The notes below the pieces were generated by a model, which was not told the origin of the DNA, did not search any database, and was given only the letters and a program-made list of their open reading frames with translations. From DATLAN01 sp035527455 (GTDB lineage: Bacteria; Planctomycetota; Planctomycetia; Pirellulales; Thermoguttaceae), in assembly GCA_035527455.1 (NCBI GenBank), contig DATLAN010000571.1, forward strand, positions 1 through 16,528: a DNA stretch of 16,528 nt, written 5' to 3'. Every line of letters starts with the position of its first letter. The stretch's first letter is position 1. The translations under genes were made by a program, and so were the position numbers. This document shows positions 15,701-16,528 of the stretch, one piece after another.

Positions 15701-16267
15701 CCGCTAGTCCGCCAAGCAGCGACGGCCCGAAAACCACCCGCACGACTGATGACAGCGTGTGCGGTATTGGATGACTCCATCCCGTCGGCCGATTATCCCT
15801 TTGCTGTCTACCAATGGCGTTTTCACGGCCTCCGCGAAGACGTTCAGTTGCGGGCGGTGAGTATGGCCGATGTGGCTGATGCCCAGGTAATACAACTGCT
15901 CGAACGCGCGCAGCCAATTGACCTTGCAGGGCAGGATAGACCAGCCCCATCCGTGTTCGACACCCTGGAATCAAGGCACTACGCGGAGTGGCGCAGGACG
16001 AGGGAAGAACACCGCGAGCGAATCCAACAACTTGCCGGTTATCGACGCGAAAGCCTGAAAGTAAGCCATGCAGCCCGAATGACGATCCTCAAGGAACAAC
16101 TCAGCCGGGCGACCGACGAGAAGATTCGGCGAATGCGACAATCACAGATTGCGTCAGCCGAAGCTGATTACAGCCGCCGGACAAAGGAACTTGATGACGC
16201 CATTGTGCAAGCGGACATCACCAGCACCCTGGTTGCGCAAGGTGTCGTGCGAGTGACACGTAAGTGA
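12728..16267 (+). CDS. SNF2/RapA-type helicase with N-terminal Swt1-like HEPN domain
   Basis: The 1179-residue protein begins with a helical region (about 1-110) resembling Swt1-type HEPN domains, including VRNRWAHVAM with R96 and H101 (Rx4H), the HEPN ribonuclease motif. After a proline-rich linker, residues about 165-215 look like a small beta barrel. The SF2 motor follows: motif I DGVGVGKT (280-287), DEAH (399-402), LTATP, VIVFSSF, SEVGCEGLDYE, and motif VI QRIGRIDRRGQ (774-784). This is the SNF2/RapA pattern of motors that track on dsDNA. The last 380 residues are helical and charged, with no domain I recognise. ATG 12728 has GGAAGGG nine bases upstream. The gene lies 30 bp after the RecD-like gene and is probably cotranscribed. 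DISARM DrmD is a related motor, but no other DISARM gene is visible. Confidence 0.85.
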   Translation: MHGKMVVLMRDVTKALCAFLERSLPRLKADWWASLVLPALSFQQRRIAEQQGTASLAKLDLAALMRVLDQNWHVISQAENLTLADRNYLKEMCSVRNRWAHVAMAGISDDDAYRDLDTLQRFAAAIGAENDTIEAIKVAKSELRPRAVMAIPPPTEGPPKPPETEFTAGQIVAPKSNLANTGAVVAVIPGQPENRYTVFHSGASTTYYASQLQAIQSVADSAPWLSLPEFHAHLSALQICQPSLSNLYSLNAAKVDFVPYQYRPVLKFIHSDRPRLLIADGVGVGKTIEAELILRELQARTDVQSVLIICPKPLIVERKWELELKRFDERFTHLDGGTLRYCIDEADLEGEWPELHCKTIIPYSLFDQTLLHGETRGTRRCKGLLDLDPPPRFDLVIVDEAHRIRNTETYTHDGVRFFCDNAEAVLFLTATPVQLGSDDLFVLLNVLRPDLIIDRESFAHMAAPNPHINRAVDLVRSQQAGWNQLAREAMAEAASTDWGRSILQDNPEFQRVYDMLASDSIGPEQRVDAINSLEQLHSFSRIINRTRRRDIGQFTIRRPETVEVPFTPEQKELHDSIMAVQAAILTRLHGNRSVKFLMTTIRRQAASCLFGLAPLLENILTRRIDELTWQEADDAPDSPDAESLVEIESQISAVLTKAENLPSDDPKLAALCRIIGEKQTLNNNKVIVFSSFRHTLSYLQKHIKKDSLRVGMVHGDTPDEDRVELRNRFRLSKSDSDALDVLLFSEVGCEGLDYEFCDCMVNYDLPWNPMRIEQRIGRIDRRGQKSEYVTVYNLVTPGTVDAEIYHRCLWRIGVFEREIGASEEILGQITREIRDIAENLSLTPNEQREKLQQLADNQIRLIREQQELEDKQAAFFGLKLPELQTKKDIEDASSYWLSSQAIHNLVVRYLQDSLGTGQEYILGDKPLKTLRLSQEARDRLLNEYRAQHRRKGTIDRQWEEWLKGAAPHLTITFDAPCAVDHPEAVLLGPLHPLVRQAATARKPPARLMTACAVLDDSIPSADYPFAVYQWRFHGLREDVQLRAVSMADVADAQVIQLLERAQPIDLAGQDRPAPSVFDTLESRHYAEWRRTREEHRERIQQLAGYRRESLKVSHAARMTILKEQLSRATDEKIRRMRQSQIASAEADYSRRTKELDDAIVQADITSTLVAQGVVRVTRK

Positions 16268-16329
16268 CTGGGCATTGTGAGCAGTGCGACACCATCCCTA
16301 TTTGCGGCCGGGTCATTCCCAGCGCGCCT

Positions 16330-16359
16330 TTGAGGGTACTTAACGGAGCGCAGTATTAC
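16330..16359 (+). promoter_or_regulatory. Possible sigma70-like promoter
   Basis: TTGAGG (16330-16335) and TATTAC (16354-16359) are separated by 18 bases, each matching four of six consensus positions. They precede the AAGGAG and ATG of a tiny ORF. Such matches occur by chance often enough that this is only a suggestion. Confidence 0.25.
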
Positions 16360-16381
16360 AGGAGTCTCAAGGAGCTAGGAC

Positions 16382-16438
16382 ATGCCGAGGGCGCTGTCAA
16401 ACTTGAAATGCAACAAGTGCGGAAATTGGTATAGGTGA
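16382..16438 (+). CDS. 18-codon ORF with a CxxC motif, or gene remnant
   Basis: ATG 16382 opens an ORF encoding MPRALSNLKCNKCGNWYR and stops at TGA 16436-16438. AAGGAG at 16369-16374 sits seven bases upstream, a good ribosome-binding site, and a possible promoter lies just before it. The C-terminal half, CNKCGNWYR, looks like the first half of a zinc-ribbon. It could be a genuine small protein, or the first codons of a zinc-ribbon gene broken by a later stop. No function is assigned. Confidence 0.3.
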   Translation: MPRALSNLKCNKCGNWYR

Positions 16439-16440
16439 AA

Positions 16441-16507
16441 CATCGCTGGGTCGTTTGAATGTCGTGTCTTTTCACGGATACGGCGTTCGCACGGAGGCCC
16501 AGCGATG
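16441..16507. repeat. 10-bp perfect inverted repeat flanking 47 bases
   Basis: CATCGCTGGG (16441-16450) is the exact complement of CCCAGCGATG (16498-16507). The right arm contains the ATG at 16505. A smaller CGTG/CACG stem can form between the arms. As RNA this could hide the start codon of the following gene; as DNA it could be an operator or part of an element end. Confidence 0.5.
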
Positions 16508-16528
16508 GCAAGTCATTTTACATTTCGT
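16505..16528 (+). CDS. Start of an unidentified gene running out of the window
   Basis: ATG 16505 begins MASHFTFR and the frame is still open at the last base. GGAGG at 16493-16497, seven bases upstream, is a good ribosome-binding site. Eight residues are too few to assign a family. The start codon lies inside the right arm of the inverted repeat at 16441-16507. Confidence 0.4.

Larger units (their letters stand above)
16268..16528. other. Downstream region without a long gene
   Basis: These 261 bases contain no ORF above about 20 codons that closes inside the window. They hold a possible promoter, a tiny CxxC ORF, a 10-bp inverted repeat and the start of a gene leaving the window, each listed separately. 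No Rho-independent terminator follows the SNF2-like gene: I found no GC-rich stem with a T run. Confidence 0.6.

Noticed and set aside
12728..16267. Calling the SNF2-like gene drmD of a DISARM system
   Set aside because: The motor is related, but no DrmA, DrmB, DrmC or methylase gene lies in the window, and the HEPN front end is not something I associate with DrmD.
16441..16507. A tRNA gene suggested by the paired ends and the GTTCGC stretch
   Set aside because: No D-arm or anticodon arm of the right size forms, and there is no proper T-arm with a TTCRA loop.
1..16528. CRISPR array, rRNA, insertion sequence or prophage genes
   Set aside because: No regularly spaced direct repeats, no rRNA-like stretches, and no transposase, integrase or phage structural motifs were seen on either strand.

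Overview
This window is part of a bacterial anti-phage defence island, with every gene on the + strand. The organism cannot be named from the sequence. The DNA is moderately GC-rich, start regions use Shine-Dalgarno (SD) sequences, and a Phd/PIN pair sits inside a BREX locus. That suits a soil or water bacterium such as a planctomycete or proteobacterium, but this is a guess.

Bases 1-5231 are the 3' part of a BREX locus: the tail of a Phd/YefM-type antitoxin, a PIN-domain (VapC-like) toxin, the alkaline-phosphatase-fold protein PglZ and the AAA+/Lon-like protein BrxL. The first three genes are joined by ATGA stop/start overlaps and brxL follows after 7 bp, so this is one operon with a toxin-antitoxin pair built into it. 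The other BREX genes (brxA/B/C, pglX or equivalents) must lie upstream if they exist. The pglZ-brxL order fits type 1 or type 4 BREX.

Bases 5232-5301 are a 70-bp gap holding two inverted repeats of the same layout (6-bp arms, 7-bp spacer). Bases 5302-8964 are an ABC three-component (ABC-3C) cassette: a nuclease-like effector with a C-terminal ABC-3C domain, a small middle component, and a DUF3732-type SMC/Rad50-like ATPase. The genes overlap one another and the DNA looks less GC-rich than the flanks.

Bases 9053-16267 hold two very large helicase genes 30 bp apart. The first (1214 aa) has a cysteine-rich N-terminal region, a RecD-like SF1 helicase and a C-terminal PD-(D/E)XK-like nuclease. 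The second (1179 aa) has an N-terminal Swt1-like HEPN domain, a small beta-barrel-like segment and a SNF2/RapA-type SF2 motor. Together they look like a self-contained two-gene defence module that I cannot match to a named system; it is the best candidate here for something undescribed.

Bases 16268-16528 contain no long gene: a possible promoter, an 18-codon CxxC ORF with a good SD, a 10-bp inverted repeat, and the start of another gene that runs out of the window.
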